Shown here: piece after piece, positions 18,921 to 27,785 of the stretch
Position numbering within the stretch: the stretch's first letter is position 1
Layout: every line of letters begins with the position of its first letter
Assembly (NCBI GenBank): GCA_900102385.1
Contig: FNBQ01000001.1
Coordinates: 175,062-239,061, forward strand
Length of the DNA stretch: 64,000 nucleotides
Reading direction: 5' to 3'
Origin: Bacteroidales bacterium KHT7
GTDB lineage: Bacteria; Bacteroidota; Bacteroidia; Bacteroidales; Bacteroidaceae
The notes under the pieces: generated by a model
Told to the model about the DNA's origin: nothing
What the model saw: only the letters and a program-made list of their open reading frames with translations
The model's database searches: none
Translations under genes and position numbers: made by a program

Positions 18921-19616
18921 ATGAGTGCAAAAAATTTATTCGCCCTACTGCTTTGCGGTATGACATTAGTGGCTAACGCCGAGACAAACATTCAGAAAGT
19001 GCATGGATATGAGAAGCAGAAGCATCATCAGCAGCATGCCAATCCGCCTCACCATCACCAGCAGAAACATCATCAAAGAGGAACGGTTATCTATCCAAGC
19101 GACGGATACTACCTTCTTTCAACAAACTGCAACAATTCATACTACATCTCTATGCGTGCTGGAATCAGCGGAAACAGAATCGGCCTTGACGACCGTGAAG
19201 AACCACTCTACATCAAGCGCGTGGGCGACTATTACTACATCTACGACGATGCTAACAAGGGTCTCGCCCTCGACCTCAACACCGGAAAGGCTATCAACGG
19301 CGGAAGAATACAGTTCTACATTCCTAACGCATCGAATGCGCAGAAGTGGAGATTCATTCAGTATCCCGACGGAAGCGTGGTGATTGAGAGCGCACAAGAC
19401 AGCAGATACGTTCTCGACGTTCCGCAGAGCTACGCATCAAGAGGAACACGCATCCACTTGTATCAGTACAACGGAAACAGCAATCAGAGATGGACTCTGA
19501 AAAAATATACCGGCCAGTTCCGCCTCGACAGAAATCACAGAAAGGACAACTATCGTCCTACTCCAAAGCCTGTGGTAAAGCCAGTTGAAGTTTCAGCAGG
19601 ACACGGCAGAAAATAA
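18921..19616 (+). CDS. Secreted ricin-type beta-trefoil lectin with a His-rich N-terminus
   Basis: 231 residues. A type-I signal peptide ends at about ANA (residue 20). The mature N-terminus (about 30-55) is His/Gln-rich with clusters such as KHHQQH and PHHHQQKHHQR and could bind metal. From residue 60 to about 195 there is a RICIN beta-trefoil with QxW signatures (QKWRF, QRWTL) and DLNTG / DVPQS turns that normally contact sugar. The protein is probably exported to the periplasm or surface and binds glycan, metal or both. It is the first gene of a plus-strand run with the C_GCAxxG_C_C protein (16 bases) and the phytase-like gene (3 bases), and is divergent from the His-rich CobW gene. Catalytic residues are not apparent. 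Confidence 0.7.
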   Translation: MSAKNLFALLLCGMTLVANAETNIQKVHGYEKQKHHQQHANPPHHHQQKHHQRGTVIYPSDGYYLLSTNCNNSYYISMRAGISGNRIGLDDREEPLYIKRVGDYYYIYDDANKGLALDLNTGKAINGGRIQFYIPNASNAQKWRFIQYPDGSVVIESAQDSRYVLDVPQSYASRGTRIHLYQYNGNSNQRWTLKKYTGQFRLDRNHRKDNYRPTPKPVVKPVEVSAGHGRK

Positions 19617-19632
19617 AAATCAATAAGAAGAT

Positions 19633-20112
19633 ATGACTAAACAAGAAGCAGACGAAAGAGTACAACTTGCCGTAGAAACCTTTATGCAAGGATACGGCTG
19701 CTGCCAAAGCGTTATTTGCGCCTTTGCCGACATCTACGGCATTGACAGCACAACGGCAAAAAAAATTGGAGCAGGATTTGGCGGCGGCGTGGGACGCATG
19801 AGAATGATGTGCGGAGCCGTGTCGGGAATTGTAACGCTCGTGGGACTTGACTGCGGACAGACCGAAGGCAGTGACCGCGAAGGAAAAGCAGCCTGCTACA
19901 AGGTCGTACAAGATCTGCTTGAAGTTTTTAAACAGCGTAACGGCTCGGTGATTTGCGCCGAGCTGTTAGGCCTTAACGGCTGCCCCGTGGTTAAGAATAC
20001 CTACATTCCCGACCAGCGCAATGCCGAATACTACAAGAAACGTCCCTGCGCGCAAAAAGTCGAAAGCGCTGCAAGGGTATTTGCCGAATATCTTTTAACC
20101 AAACAACAATAA
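19633..20112 (+). CDS. C_GCAxxG_C_C family redox-type protein
   Basis: 159 residues with no signal peptide. It carries the defining spaced cysteine pattern of the family: GYGCCQSV near residue 20, a glycine-rich GFGGGVGRM, CGAVSG (the GCAxxG element in variant form) and GLDCG, with later single cysteines. These small cytoplasmic proteins are common in anaerobes and thought to bind a metal or act in redox chemistry, but no reaction is established. It lies 16 bases after the lectin gene and 3 bases before the phosphatase gene, so it is surely co-transcribed with them. Confidence 0.82.
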   Translation: MTKQEADERVQLAVETFMQGYGCCQSVICAFADIYGIDSTTAKKIGAGFGGGVGRMRMMCGAVSGIVTLVGLDCGQTEGSDREGKAACYKVVQDLLEVFKQRNGSVICAELLGLNGCPVVKNTYIPDQRNAEYYKKRPCAQKVESAARVFAEYLLTKQQ

Positions 20113-20115
20113 TCA

Positions 20116-21393
20116 ATGAGAAAATTTTTATCTTCTGTAATACTCACAGCACTTACAATCAGCGCAAGCGCACAGGAGTCGGCATTGGCTGAGATAACAT
20201 CAAACAGACTTCTCTGCGCAAGCAACTACGTTGCGTATCAGGCACCAAGTCAAAAACTTACGCCTGCGCCAAAGGGCTACGAACCGTTTTACATCAGCAC
20301 CTACGCGCGCCACGGCTCACGATGGCTCATCAACGACAGTCAGTACTCTGGTTTGATAGAGAAACTGAGTGCAGCAAAAAAATACGGCAAACTTACGCCA
20401 AAGGGCGAGGAGGTACTGGACATCCTCAAAGAGTTCTACAAGACAACCGAGAAGCGACTTGGCGACCTCACTCCCGTTGGCGAACGCCAGCATCACGGCA
20501 TCGGAAAGCGTATGACACAGAACTTTCCCGAGGTCTTTAGAGGCAACGCACAGGTCGATGCACGCTCTACGGTTGTTATCAGATGTATGCTGAGCATGGT
20601 TGCCGAGTGCGAGGAACTTGCAGCATTCAACCCTAACATCAGAATACACAACGATGCGAGCCAGAAATTCCAGCGATACCTTAACCAGAGCATCACTCCA
20701 AAGATTTCGGAAGCACTTAAAGACACATACGGTATTCCGGAGACATACCGTCAGAAATGGGTTGATCCTGAGAGATTTGTGTCACAACTGTTCAACGACA
20801 AGAAATACATTTCCGACAATATCAACTCGCATAGCCTGATGCAGAATTTCTTCGACGTTGCAGGAAACATGCAGAGCCATGATGTAAACTACTCGCTGCT
20901 CGACCTCTTCACTACCGACGAGTGCTACAATCTTTGGCGAGTAAAGAACATCAGTTACTATCTGCGCTACGGAAACTCAAAGTACAACAAATTCGAAGGC
21001 CCGTATCATCAATACAATCTGCTCGAAAACATCATCGAAACCTGCGACACGATTGTGAACAACCGCTCGTTCAACGGCGCAACAATGCGATTCGGCCACG
21101 AAGTCTGCTTAATGCCGCTCGTAACCCTTCTCGAACTTGGCGACTACGGAAAAACTTTCGACGACCTTGACAAACTTGACGAGCACTGGCGCAACTACAA
21201 GATTTATCCGATGGCATCAAACGTGCAACTTGTGTTCTTCCGTCCAAAGAAAGGCAACGGCGACATCTTGGTAAAGGCTCTCCTGAACGAGGTTGAGGTC
21301 AGTCTGCCAGCAAAGACCGACACCTATCCTTATTACAAATGGAGCGACCTTGCCGAATACTATCGCAACAAATTGAAGAATTATTCAAAATAA
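20116..21393 (+). CDS. Secreted histidine-acid phosphatase, MINPP/phytase-like
   Basis: 425 residues with a signal peptide ending near SASAQ (residue 20). The phosphohistidine motif is ARHGSRW (Arg65, His66, Arg69). The distal proton-donor motif is FGHE (His328, Glu329). This combination defines the branch-2 histidine phosphatases. The overall layout and the long helical insert resemble bacterial MINPP enzymes that dephosphorylate inositol phosphates (phytate). Location is periplasm or surface. It is the last gene of a short operon and is followed by an imperfect terminator hairpin. Substrate specificity cannot be fixed from the sequence; other phosphomonoesters are possible. Confidence 0.82.
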   Translation: MRKFLSSVILTALTISASAQESALAEITSNRLLCASNYVAYQAPSQKLTPAPKGYEPFYISTYARHGSRWLINDSQYSGLIEKLSAAKKYGKLTPKGEEVLDILKEFYKTTEKRLGDLTPVGERQHHGIGKRMTQNFPEVFRGNAQVDARSTVVIRCMLSMVAECEELAAFNPNIRIHNDASQKFQRYLNQSITPKISEALKDTYGIPETYRQKWVDPERFVSQLFNDKKYISDNINSHSLMQNFFDVAGNMQSHDVNYSLLDLFTTDECYNLWRVKNISYYLRYGNSKYNKFEGPYHQYNLLENIIETCDTIVNNRSFNGATMRFGHEVCLMPLVTLLELGDYGKTFDDLDKLDEHWRNYKIYPMASNVQLVFFRPKKGNGDILVKALLNEVEVSLPAKTDTYPYYKWSDLAEYYRNKLKNYSK

Positions 21394-21402
21394 CAGAAAA
21401 AC

Positions 21403-21436
21403 AGTTTGGGTAAGGTTGAAAGGCTTTACCCAAACT
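21403..21436 (+). terminator. Hairpin after the phosphatase gene
   Basis: AGTTTGGGTAA / TTACCCAAACT forms a good stem ten bases after the stop codon. The following bases lack a clean T-run, so termination may be partial. Confidence 0.5.
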
Positions 21437-21520
21437 TCACAAAAACATCAGTCTATCTGTATGCCCAAAACAATCTGAAATCATAAGACTACATAATTTT
21501 ATAACTTAAACCTCTAACTA

Positions 21521-22069
21521 ATGATTTGTAAACTTACATTTTTAATGACCGCAGGTCTGCTTACGATGCAAAACATAAAAGCACAAGCGCCTGCCGATTC
21601 GTGCCGTATCAACGAGGCCGACTCTCTGCGACATTTCATCGTCGTAAACGTAGAAACTGGCGTGCCGTTACGCGACATTATTGTCTACACTGACGACAAG
21701 CAAAAGACGAAGAGCATCTGGGATGGCACATTCTCACTTCGCAACAGTTTCAAGAGCATAACGCTCACCCATCCCGCCTACGAGAAACGCGTTGTTTACA
21801 AAGACAATATAAGAAACGACACGATTTTCCTGCTTTCCAACTCCTACGCGCTGGACGAGGTCGTCATCTACGGACACTCAAACAGCATGAACCGAAAGTT
21901 CGATTTTTCGAAGCCGAAACATGACATAAAGATGATGCAACAGATACAACAGGGTGTCAATGTCGGAGCCTTATTAGGCCTTGTTTCCCATGAACTTTGG
22001 GGCAAGAAAATTCAACACCGCCAGAATCTGAAAAGACAGAAACGAAAAGCGTTGATTGAGAACTATTGA
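21521..22069 (+). CDS. Exported protein with a carboxypeptidase-regulatory-like beta domain
   Basis: 182 residues with an N-terminal signal peptide (cleavage near IKAQ, residue 22). Residues 35-115 look like a CarboxypepD_reg-like beta sandwich (VNVETGVPLRDIIVYTDD, later GTFSL and a YALDEVVIYG ending), the module usually found at the front of TonB receptors. Here it stands alone with a basic C-terminal tail. The function is unknown. It may be an envelope-anchored accessory of a TonB system elsewhere. It converges on the nitroreductase gene with a shared terminator. Confidence 0.55.
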   Translation: MICKLTFLMTAGLLTMQNIKAQAPADSCRINEADSLRHFIVVNVETGVPLRDIIVYTDDKQKTKSIWDGTFSLRNSFKSITLTHPAYEKRVVYKDNIRNDTIFLLSNSYALDEVVIYGHSNSMNRKFDFSKPKHDIKMMQQIQQGVNVGALLGLVSHELWGKKIQHRQNLKRQKRKALIENY

Positions 22070-22074
22070 TAAAA

Positions 22075-22105
22075 AAATGGGTAAAGCTAATCACTTTACC
22101 CATTT
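22075..22105. terminator. Bidirectional terminator overlapping the nitroreductase stop
   Basis: The stem AAATGGGTAAAG / CTTTACCCATTT has a 7-base loop. One arm encodes the last residues (KWVK) and leads into the stop codon of the minus-strand nitroreductase. A-rich sequence on the left gives a T-run on the minus strand. Confidence 0.75.
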
Positions 22106-22639
22106 AATATAATCGTCCTTTCGTGCAACCTGAGGCTTCAGCGCATCGTCGGCGGCATAGCCTACAATGCAGTTGCCAATGCCCTCGTACTCGTCGGGAA
22201 TCCCGAGTTCACGAAGAATCTGCTTGCCCTCCTCGGTCTCAAAGGTTTCTTTGGCACGATGAATCCAACATGAGCCCAGACCAAGGCTGTGAGCGGCAAT
22301 CATCATGTTTTCCATTACCAGAGAGCCATCGTAAACACGGGTTCCAATCTCTTTCTTTGCAAGAACAACGAGAACCACCGGCGCACCATAGAAGGGGTCG
22401 GAATGACCCGAAGAGGTCTTCAATCCTCTGCCCGTAACGATGTCGAGATTTATGCGGCTCAGGCGGTCGCGCATCTCCTTGTTGGTAACGGCAATGATGA
22501 TGGCAGACTGCTTGTTCATTCCCGAAGGAGCGAATGTTCCGGCTTTTACAATCTCCTCGACAAGTTCTGTCGGGACAGCCTTGTCTTGATACTTTTTCAC
22601 ACTTCGGCGTGTGACGATGTTCTTAATAGTTTCGTTCAT
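22091..22639 (-). CDS. Nitroreductase-family FMN oxidoreductase
   Basis: 182 residues, the usual size. The FMN-contact start RRSVKKYQDK (11-20), the APSGMNKQ loop (about 37-44) and the GLGSCWI segment (about 120) fit the family. The enzyme would reduce nitro compounds, quinones or an unknown substrate with NAD(P)H in the cytoplasm. It is a single-gene unit: an exact consensus promoter lies upstream and a terminator overlaps its end. Confidence 0.88.
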   Translation of the reverse strand: MNETIKNIVTRRSVKKYQDKAVPTELVEEIVKAGTFAPSGMNKQSAIIIAVTNKEMRDRLSRINLDIVTGRGLKTSSGHSDPFYGAPVVLVVLAKKEIGTRVYDGSLVMENMMIAAHSLGLGSCWIHRAKETFETEEGKQILRELGIPDEYEGIGNCIVGYAADDALKPQVARKDDYIKWVK

Positions 22640-22661
22640 ATTATTTTTGTTTTTTGCTGTG

Positions 22662-22693
22662 CAAACTTAACATTTTTCAGCAGCAAGACCAAA
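22662..22693 (-). promoter_or_regulatory. Promoter of the nitroreductase gene
   Basis: On the minus strand TTTG (22693-22690), 20 bases, then TAAGTTTG (22669-22662). This is an exact consensus match about 23 bases before the start codon. Confidence 0.78.
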
Positions 22694-22712
22694 GGCTTAG
22701 ACAAGAAATGTT

Positions 22713-22720
22713 TATTTTTG
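22713..22720 (+). promoter_or_regulatory. -7 element of the GH43-GH28 gene
   Basis: TATTTTTG matches TAnnTTTG and lies 25 bases before the start codon. No clean upstream TTTG is found at the right distance, so activation by a regulator is possible. Confidence 0.5.
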
Positions 22721-22745
22721 CATTCATTACTTTTTTATAACCCTA

Positions 22746-25070
22746 ATGACAAAAATGAAACTGAAATCAGCACTTCTTCTGTCGGCATTTGCCATGACAA
22801 CTGCAAATGCCGCGGCACAGAATCAGAATCCGATAATAAACAGCATGTACAGCGCCGACCCTTCGGCAAGAGTTTTCGGCGACACTCTGTGGGTTTATCC
22901 GAGCCACGACAAGGACGACGCGCTTTCGTTCTCGATGGAAGATTATCACACATTCAGCACAACAGATATGAAAACGTGGACAGACCACGGCGTGATTTTC
23001 AATCCAACGAAGCAGACGAAATGGGCAAAAGAAGCGGCTTGGGCTCCCGACTGCATCTGCCGAAACGGAAAATACTATCTGTACTACCCCACCGACAAGA
23101 AACACATCGGCGTGGCGGTTTCAGACCGTCCCGACGGACCATTCCGCGACCCGCTCGGGCATCCGCTCATTTCAATAGATTCTCCGGGAGTTGTGTGCGA
23201 CAGAGATTTCATAGACCCATGCGTGTTTGTAGATGACGACGGTCAGGCATATCTTTTTATGGGACAGAATACCGTTTGCTGCATCAAACTAAACGACGAC
23301 ATGATTTCGTACGACGGAAAGGTTCACATAATCGAGGGCGTTAAGGATTTCTTCGAAGCGGTGTGGGTTCACAAGCGAAACGGAATCTATTACATGTCGT
23401 ATTCCGACGGACCATTTCACGGTCATGAGCCGCAGATTGCCTACTGCACTAGCAAGTCGCCGCTCGGTCCGTACACCTATCAGGGCGTGATTCTCGACCC
23501 TGTGAACAGCGGAACGAATCATCATTCAATCGTAAACTACAAGGGCGAGGATTATCTGTTCTATCACACCGCCGACATCAGCAAATATTTGCACGACGGC
23601 TTTCATTGCGGAGTGCGCCGCTCGGTATGCTACGACAAACTAAGTTACAATTCCGATGGAACAATCTGCAAGGTTTCGCCAACGCTCAATGCCGAACGCG
23701 TGCATCTGAAGGACGTTTCAGGCAAGCGTCAGCAAGAACTCATCGCCGCGAGCATCAGCACTCCGAAAATTGCCGACAAAACCATCAATCTGCCGCAGAA
23801 CGCTTCGAGAAAAGTTCTGCAAAAAATGATTGACGATTGCAGTAAAAGCGGCGGCGGAACAATCGTAGTTCAGCAAGGAACATACAATATAAAAGGAAAC
23901 ATCGAGCTGAAAACGGGTGTGAGACTTCATCTGAAAGACGGCGCAAAAATCGTTTTCAGCCCAAAGGCCGATGACTACCTGCCTGTCGTGCTCTCGCGAT
24001 GGGAAGGCACGGAAGTCTACAACCGTTCGTCGATGATTAGGGCTTACAATCAGAAGAATATCGCCATAACCGGCGAAGGGAACGCCACTATAGATGCCAA
24101 CGGAGGCGAGATGGCGCGCTGGGGAATGCCTATGGATACGAAAGATTTCAAGGAGAACATTCACGGAACGCACGGCGAGACGCCCGAAAAAAAAGATGTT
24201 GACCGCCTAAGGCAGATGGGCGACGACCTTGTGCCGGTAGAAAAGCGAGTCTTCGGAAAGAATACGCATCTGCGTCCGTGCGCCATCGAGCTCAATTCGT
24301 GCTCGCGGATTCTGATTGACGGCATCACGCTGAGGAACAGTCCGTTTTGGTGCATCCATCCGCTTTATTGCGAGGATGTTACGGTAAGGAATGTAACCAT
24401 CGACTCGCACTTTCCAAATAACGACGGATGCGACCCGGAATCGAGCAAACGCGTTCTGGTAGAAAACTGCACGTTCCGCACAGGCGACGATGCCATCGCA
24501 ATAAAATCGGGGCGCGATGCCGACGGCCGCCGCGTTGCCCGACCATCAGAAATGATTGTAATCAGAAACTGCAAATTCTACAGCGAATGTAACGGATTGT
24601 GCATCGGCTCGGAGATGTCGGGCGGCGTAAGAAACGTTTTCATGAGCAACATCGAAATTGGCAACGTAAAGAACGCTCTTCTCTTTAAATCGAACCTCGA
24701 CCGCGGCGGATTCATCGAGAACATATTCGTCGACTCAATCAGTATAAAATCGGCAGCCGGAGCCGTTCTACGATTCGAGACGAACTATTTCGGCTATCGA
24801 GGCGGCAACTTTCCAGCGCGGTATTCAGACTTCAGCTTTAGCAACGTAAAAGCCGGAAAAGCCGACGCATACGCCATCTACTACGACGGCAATGATGCCG
24901 AGCCGATAAGAAATATCAAAGTCGAGAATTTTGAGGTTGAAAAGGCAGGACACACCCATTATCTTTTCAAGACAAAGGATTGCAAATTCGTAAACTGCAA
25001 GGTTAACGGAGAGAAAATAGATGAGCAACCGGCTGAAGATTCAGAAAGAAAACAATGCGATGTGTGGTGA
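22746..25070 (+). CDS. Two-domain glycoside hydrolase: GH43 fused to GH28-like beta-helix
   Basis: 774 residues with a signal peptide (about 1-24; a second ATG at 22755 is equally likely as start). Residues 30-335 are a five-bladed GH43 module with the base Asp38 (ADPS), the pKa-modulating Asp157 (FIDP) and the acid Glu204 (FFEAVW). Residues 345-755 form a right-handed beta-helix of GH28 type with NNDGCDP (559-564) and GDDAIAIKSG (580-589). The usual GHG histidine site reads CNG (615-617) before IGSEMSGG. GH28 enzymes cut galacturonan and GH43 enzymes remove arabinose, xylose or galactose, so the fusion may debranch and cut a pectic polymer. The missing His makes activity of the second module uncertain. 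It is exported to the periplasm or surface and stands alone with its own promoter. Confidence 0.85.
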   Translation: MTKMKLKSALLLSAFAMTTANAAAQNQNPIINSMYSADPSARVFGDTLWVYPSHDKDDALSFSMEDYHTFSTTDMKTWTDHGVIFNPTKQTKWAKEAAWAPDCICRNGKYYLYYPTDKKHIGVAVSDRPDGPFRDPLGHPLISIDSPGVVCDRDFIDPCVFVDDDGQAYLFMGQNTVCCIKLNDDMISYDGKVHIIEGVKDFFEAVWVHKRNGIYYMSYSDGPFHGHEPQIAYCTSKSPLGPYTYQGVILDPVNSGTNHHSIVNYKGEDYLFYHTADISKYLHDGFHCGVRRSVCYDKLSYNSDGTICKVSPTLNAERVHLKDVSGKRQQELIAASISTPKIADKTINLPQNASRKVLQKMIDDCSKSGGGTIVVQQGTYNIKGNIELKTGVRLHLKDGAKIVFSPKADDYLPVVLSRWEGTEVYNRSSMIRAYNQKNIAITGEGNATIDANGGEMARWGMPMDTKDFKENIHGTHGETPEKKDVDRLRQMGDDLVPVEKRVFGKNTHLRPCAIELNSCSRILIDGITLRNSPFWCIHPLYCEDVTVRNVTIDSHFPNNDGCDPESSKRVLVENCTFRTGDDAIAIKSGRDADGRRVARPSEMIVIRNCKFYSECNGLCIGSEMSGGVRNVFMSNIEIGNVKNALLFKSNLDRGGFIENIFVDSISIKSAAGAVLRFETNYFGYRGGNFPARYSDFSFSNVKAGKADAYAIYYDGNDAEPIRNIKVENFEVEKAGHTHYLFKTKDCKFVNCKVNGEKIDEQPAEDSERKQCDVW

Positions 25071-25095
25071 CGGGAAACGTCATCACACTTCTTTT

Positions 25096-26235
25096 TTACA
25101 CCCACATGAGGTCGCTCATAACATCATCGCTCACAAAAATGCCTTTCCGAGTCAGTTTCAGATAACTGTCGTCGTCTCGTTCGGCAATCTCAAGCAAACC
25201 GTTTGAGAGCGATGTTCGAGCCATCTTCATGCAATAGTCCGAAAGTTCTGCACCGAACTGCAAACGCATCTGGGCAAGCGGCACGCCAATGCTCGTGCGC
25301 AAAGCCGTCATCACAAAATCGTTGTATCGCATGTACAAATCGAGTTCCTCGACCTCACAATTCAGCGTGCCAGACTCTACGCCGTCAATATAGCCATAGA
25401 GCGAAGCCACATTCCACTGGCGCGACCGTCCGTCGAAACTGTGTGCCGACGCTCCGCAGCCCAAATAAGGCACACCATGCCAATAACTGCTGTTGTGACG
25501 CGAAAACATATCGGGATAGCAGAAATTGCTTATCTCGTAATGCTCGTAGCCGGCCGCCGCACTCTTATCAATAAGCGTTTCGAACATCGCCACGCTCAAA
25601 TCCTCAGCCACCTCGCTAACCTTGTGTTGCTGATAAAGTTTATAGAGCGGCGTTCCTTCCTCGTACATCAAATGATAAGCCGAAAGATGCGGCACATCGA
25701 GCGAGAAAGCCGCGTCCAAATCTTTCTTCCATTCCTGAAGCGTCTCGCCCGGAAGTCCGTAAATCAAGTCGATGCTGATGTTTGCGATTCCTGATTTCTG
25801 CAAACGTCTGACAGCCTCGACAGCCTGCGCGGCTGTATGCCGGCGGCGAAGTCGCGAAAGATGCTCATCGCTGAAACTTTGAACACCCATGCTCACGCGA
25901 TTGAACGCAAGACAGCGCAATCCGCCAACATATTCTTCGCTCAAATCATCTGGATTACATTCTATCGTAATCTCGGCATTCTTGCTGACTTCAAAATCAG
26001 AATAAATGCAGTCGAGAATTTCAGACAACAGAGAAACAGAAAGTTGCGACGGCGTTCCACCGCCAAAATAGATAGTCTCTACATGTTCGCCGTGCAGATA
26101 ATCCTTCCGAAGAAGGAGTTCCTTCCTTAGCGCACGGACATAAGAAACCGTCCTGTCAGCATCGGTCGTTGAATAAAAATCGCAATAGATGCAACGACGC
26201 TGACAGAACGGTATGTGAATATAAATTCCAGCCAT
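25096..26235 (-). CDS. hemW: HemW-like radical SAM protein (heme chaperone / coproporphyrinogen oxidase-like)
   Basis: 379 residues, the usual length. The [4Fe-4S] radical SAM motif is Cys11-x3-Cys15-x2-Cys18 (CQRRCIYC), followed by FYFGGGTPS-type and NPDDLSEE segments. The HemN C-terminal domain covers about 290-370. HemW lacks the extra N-terminal residues of true coproporphyrinogen oxidase HemN and is thought to insert heme into respiratory enzymes. It is the last gene of the operon headed by the DUF4827 lipoprotein, 27 bases after the fimbrillin-like gene, and converges with the GH43-GH28 gene. Confidence 0.88.
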   Translation of the reverse strand: MAGIYIHIPFCQRRCIYCDFYSTTDADRTVSYVRALRKELLLRKDYLHGEHVETIYFGGGTPSQLSVSLLSEILDCIYSDFEVSKNAEITIECNPDDLSEEYVGGLRCLAFNRVSMGVQSFSDEHLSRLRRRHTAAQAVEAVRRLQKSGIANISIDLIYGLPGETLQEWKKDLDAAFSLDVPHLSAYHLMYEEGTPLYKLYQQHKVSEVAEDLSVAMFETLIDKSAAAGYEHYEISNFCYPDMFSRHNSSYWHGVPYLGCGASAHSFDGRSRQWNVASLYGYIDGVESGTLNCEVEELDLYMRYNDFVMTALRTSIGVPLAQMRLQFGAELSDYCMKMARTSLSNGLLEIAERDDDSYLKLTRKGIFVSDDVMSDLMWV

Positions 26236-26262
26236 TAAAGTGGCAAAAATTACACTTTTTTC

Positions 26263-27783
26263 TTAGAATTTCAGAACTGGACGCACGTTGTGTGTGCTGG
26301 TCTTGTAGCAAGCAAAAATGTTCGCGCTTGTGTAAGAGAATGCCCACGCATGACTGTCGTCGTATTCTGATGACGACCAATATGACTGGTCGCTCAGATT
26401 GATGTATGGCGACTGCTTGGCATGGCTGATGACTCCGTTCTTCTCCTGAAGATAAACCATCAGCAACTCGCCCATACTTGGCAGATACCAGTTGAGTGAA
26501 GCAAGTCCGCCGTTACGGCTATTGTATCCAGCAGCATAATATGTACTGCTTGTGAAATACTGCGCATGGTCGTCGCCCGCAAAATCAGAGATACAGCCCT
26601 GCTTTGACCACAACGCGATGTTGCTTGCGTCTGAAATTTCGAGTTTGTTCTCTGTTGAATAATAAACACCTGCCAGACCTTTGTAGAATGGAAGGAACGC
26701 CGTATTCTTTGTTCCGTCTACTGTTGTATAGTCGGCGATTGATGTGTTCTCAACCTTCGCACTCCAACGGTAAAGGGTTGAATTGTTCAAATCCTTTATG
26801 GCAACCACACAGCCCGATGAAGACTCTGTAAGATTCTGATCAATCTCGCCATTTGCGTTTGTAAGCGCATATACGATGCCCACACAAGTACGGTCGGCAT
26901 TCAGAACAGAACTTGTTGAGCCGTCGCTGTAATAGTAGTCGCCCACCTTTGCCTTGGCTATAGGCTGACAAGTGAAGACTTCAGTATCATAAACCTTTCC
27001 TGCCTCGTAGGTCGTTACTTCAGGCTGAATAGCCTCGTATCTGTCGCCATTCTTTGTCATCACAGTAAAGTGAAGTTGAACAAATGTGGCTGGGAACATC
27101 GACATGTAGATTGTTCCCGTAACTCCATCGGCATTTGTCATCGAAACACTTCCTTCGGTTGAACTTGAAAAGCCACCTGTGCTCATGCGGAACACTCTTT
27201 TTGAGTACATCGTTCCGATTTCTGATGATGCAACAACGCTTACGATGTCCTTTATCGGCGTAACACCGTCGGTTGTGAACATCCATTTAACCACTCCGGT
27301 AATTGCACCGAGTTTGCGAGCCGAATAAGCCGTCTGCTCGGTATATGTTACGTTGAGCGTATCTTTTGCCCACGCATACATATATTTGTGCAAGTCCTTA
27401 GCCGTTCCAAGTTGTTCCATTGCGCTGAGAGTCTGCGTAAGCGTGTCGCTTGTATAAGCATTCACCGCCGATGCAGGATAGAACAAAGCCATGCGGTCGT
27501 TTTCGTAACCACCGTACAATCTGCCCGAAAACTCGCCGTTTCCGTCGTTCGTAAGGATTGAGCGGTTAATGGACGTTGTAAGGTCGAGCACACACACCTG
27601 TTCTCCGCCACTCAAAGTGCCCGAAAGGATTGTCGGATCGTTAGATGCTGCATTTTCATACACAGGCATGGTTACCGTTATCTTGTAAGGGCAATCCCAT
27701 CCCTCCTCATCATGACAACTTGTAAAAGCAACAGCACAGAGCATCAGAAATGCTCCGAAAAAAGGTTTAAGTCTAAAAATCAT
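26263..27783 (-). CDS. Fimbrillin-family-like surface lipoprotein with a C-terminal Lcl/DUF1566-type domain
   Basis: 506 residues. A lipobox (AFTSC, Cys23) is followed by acidic residues (HDEEG), consistent with export to the surface in Bacteroidota. The N-terminal half has the beta-rich pattern of fimbrillin-like proteins (GEFSGRLYGG, MALFYPASAV). The C-terminal 110 residues match the Lcl/DUF1566 type (WYLPSMGELLMVY, YWSSSEYDD, NVRPVLKF) often found at the tip or end of these proteins. It may be a fimbrial subunit or a cell-surface adhesin. It lies two bases after glmM and before hemW, an odd neighbour for both. Confidence 0.75.
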   Translation of the reverse strand: MIFRLKPFFGAFLMLCAVAFTSCHDEEGWDCPYKITVTMPVYENAASNDPTILSGTLSGGEQVCVLDLTTSINRSILTNDGNGEFSGRLYGGYENDRMALFYPASAVNAYTSDTLTQTLSAMEQLGTAKDLHKYMYAWAKDTLNVTYTEQTAYSARKLGAITGVVKWMFTTDGVTPIKDIVSVVASSEIGTMYSKRVFRMSTGGFSSSTEGSVSMTNADGVTGTIYMSMFPATFVQLHFTVMTKNGDRYEAIQPEVTTYEAGKVYDTEVFTCQPIAKAKVGDYYYSDGSTSSVLNADRTCVGIVYALTNANGEIDQNLTESSSGCVVAIKDLNNSTLYRWSAKVENTSIADYTTVDGTKNTAFLPFYKGLAGVYYSTENKLEISDASNIALWSKQGCISDFAGDDHAQYFTSSTYYAAGYNSRNGGLASLNWYLPSMGELLMVYLQEKNGVISHAKQSPYINLSDQSYWSSSEYDDSHAWAFSYTSANIFACYKTSTHNVRPVLKF

Positions 27784-27785
27784 TA

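Noticed and set aside
22289..23236. A 315-residue plus-strand open frame
   Set aside because: It crosses from the antisense of the nitroreductase gene into another frame of the GH43-GH28 gene and has no coherent protein pattern.
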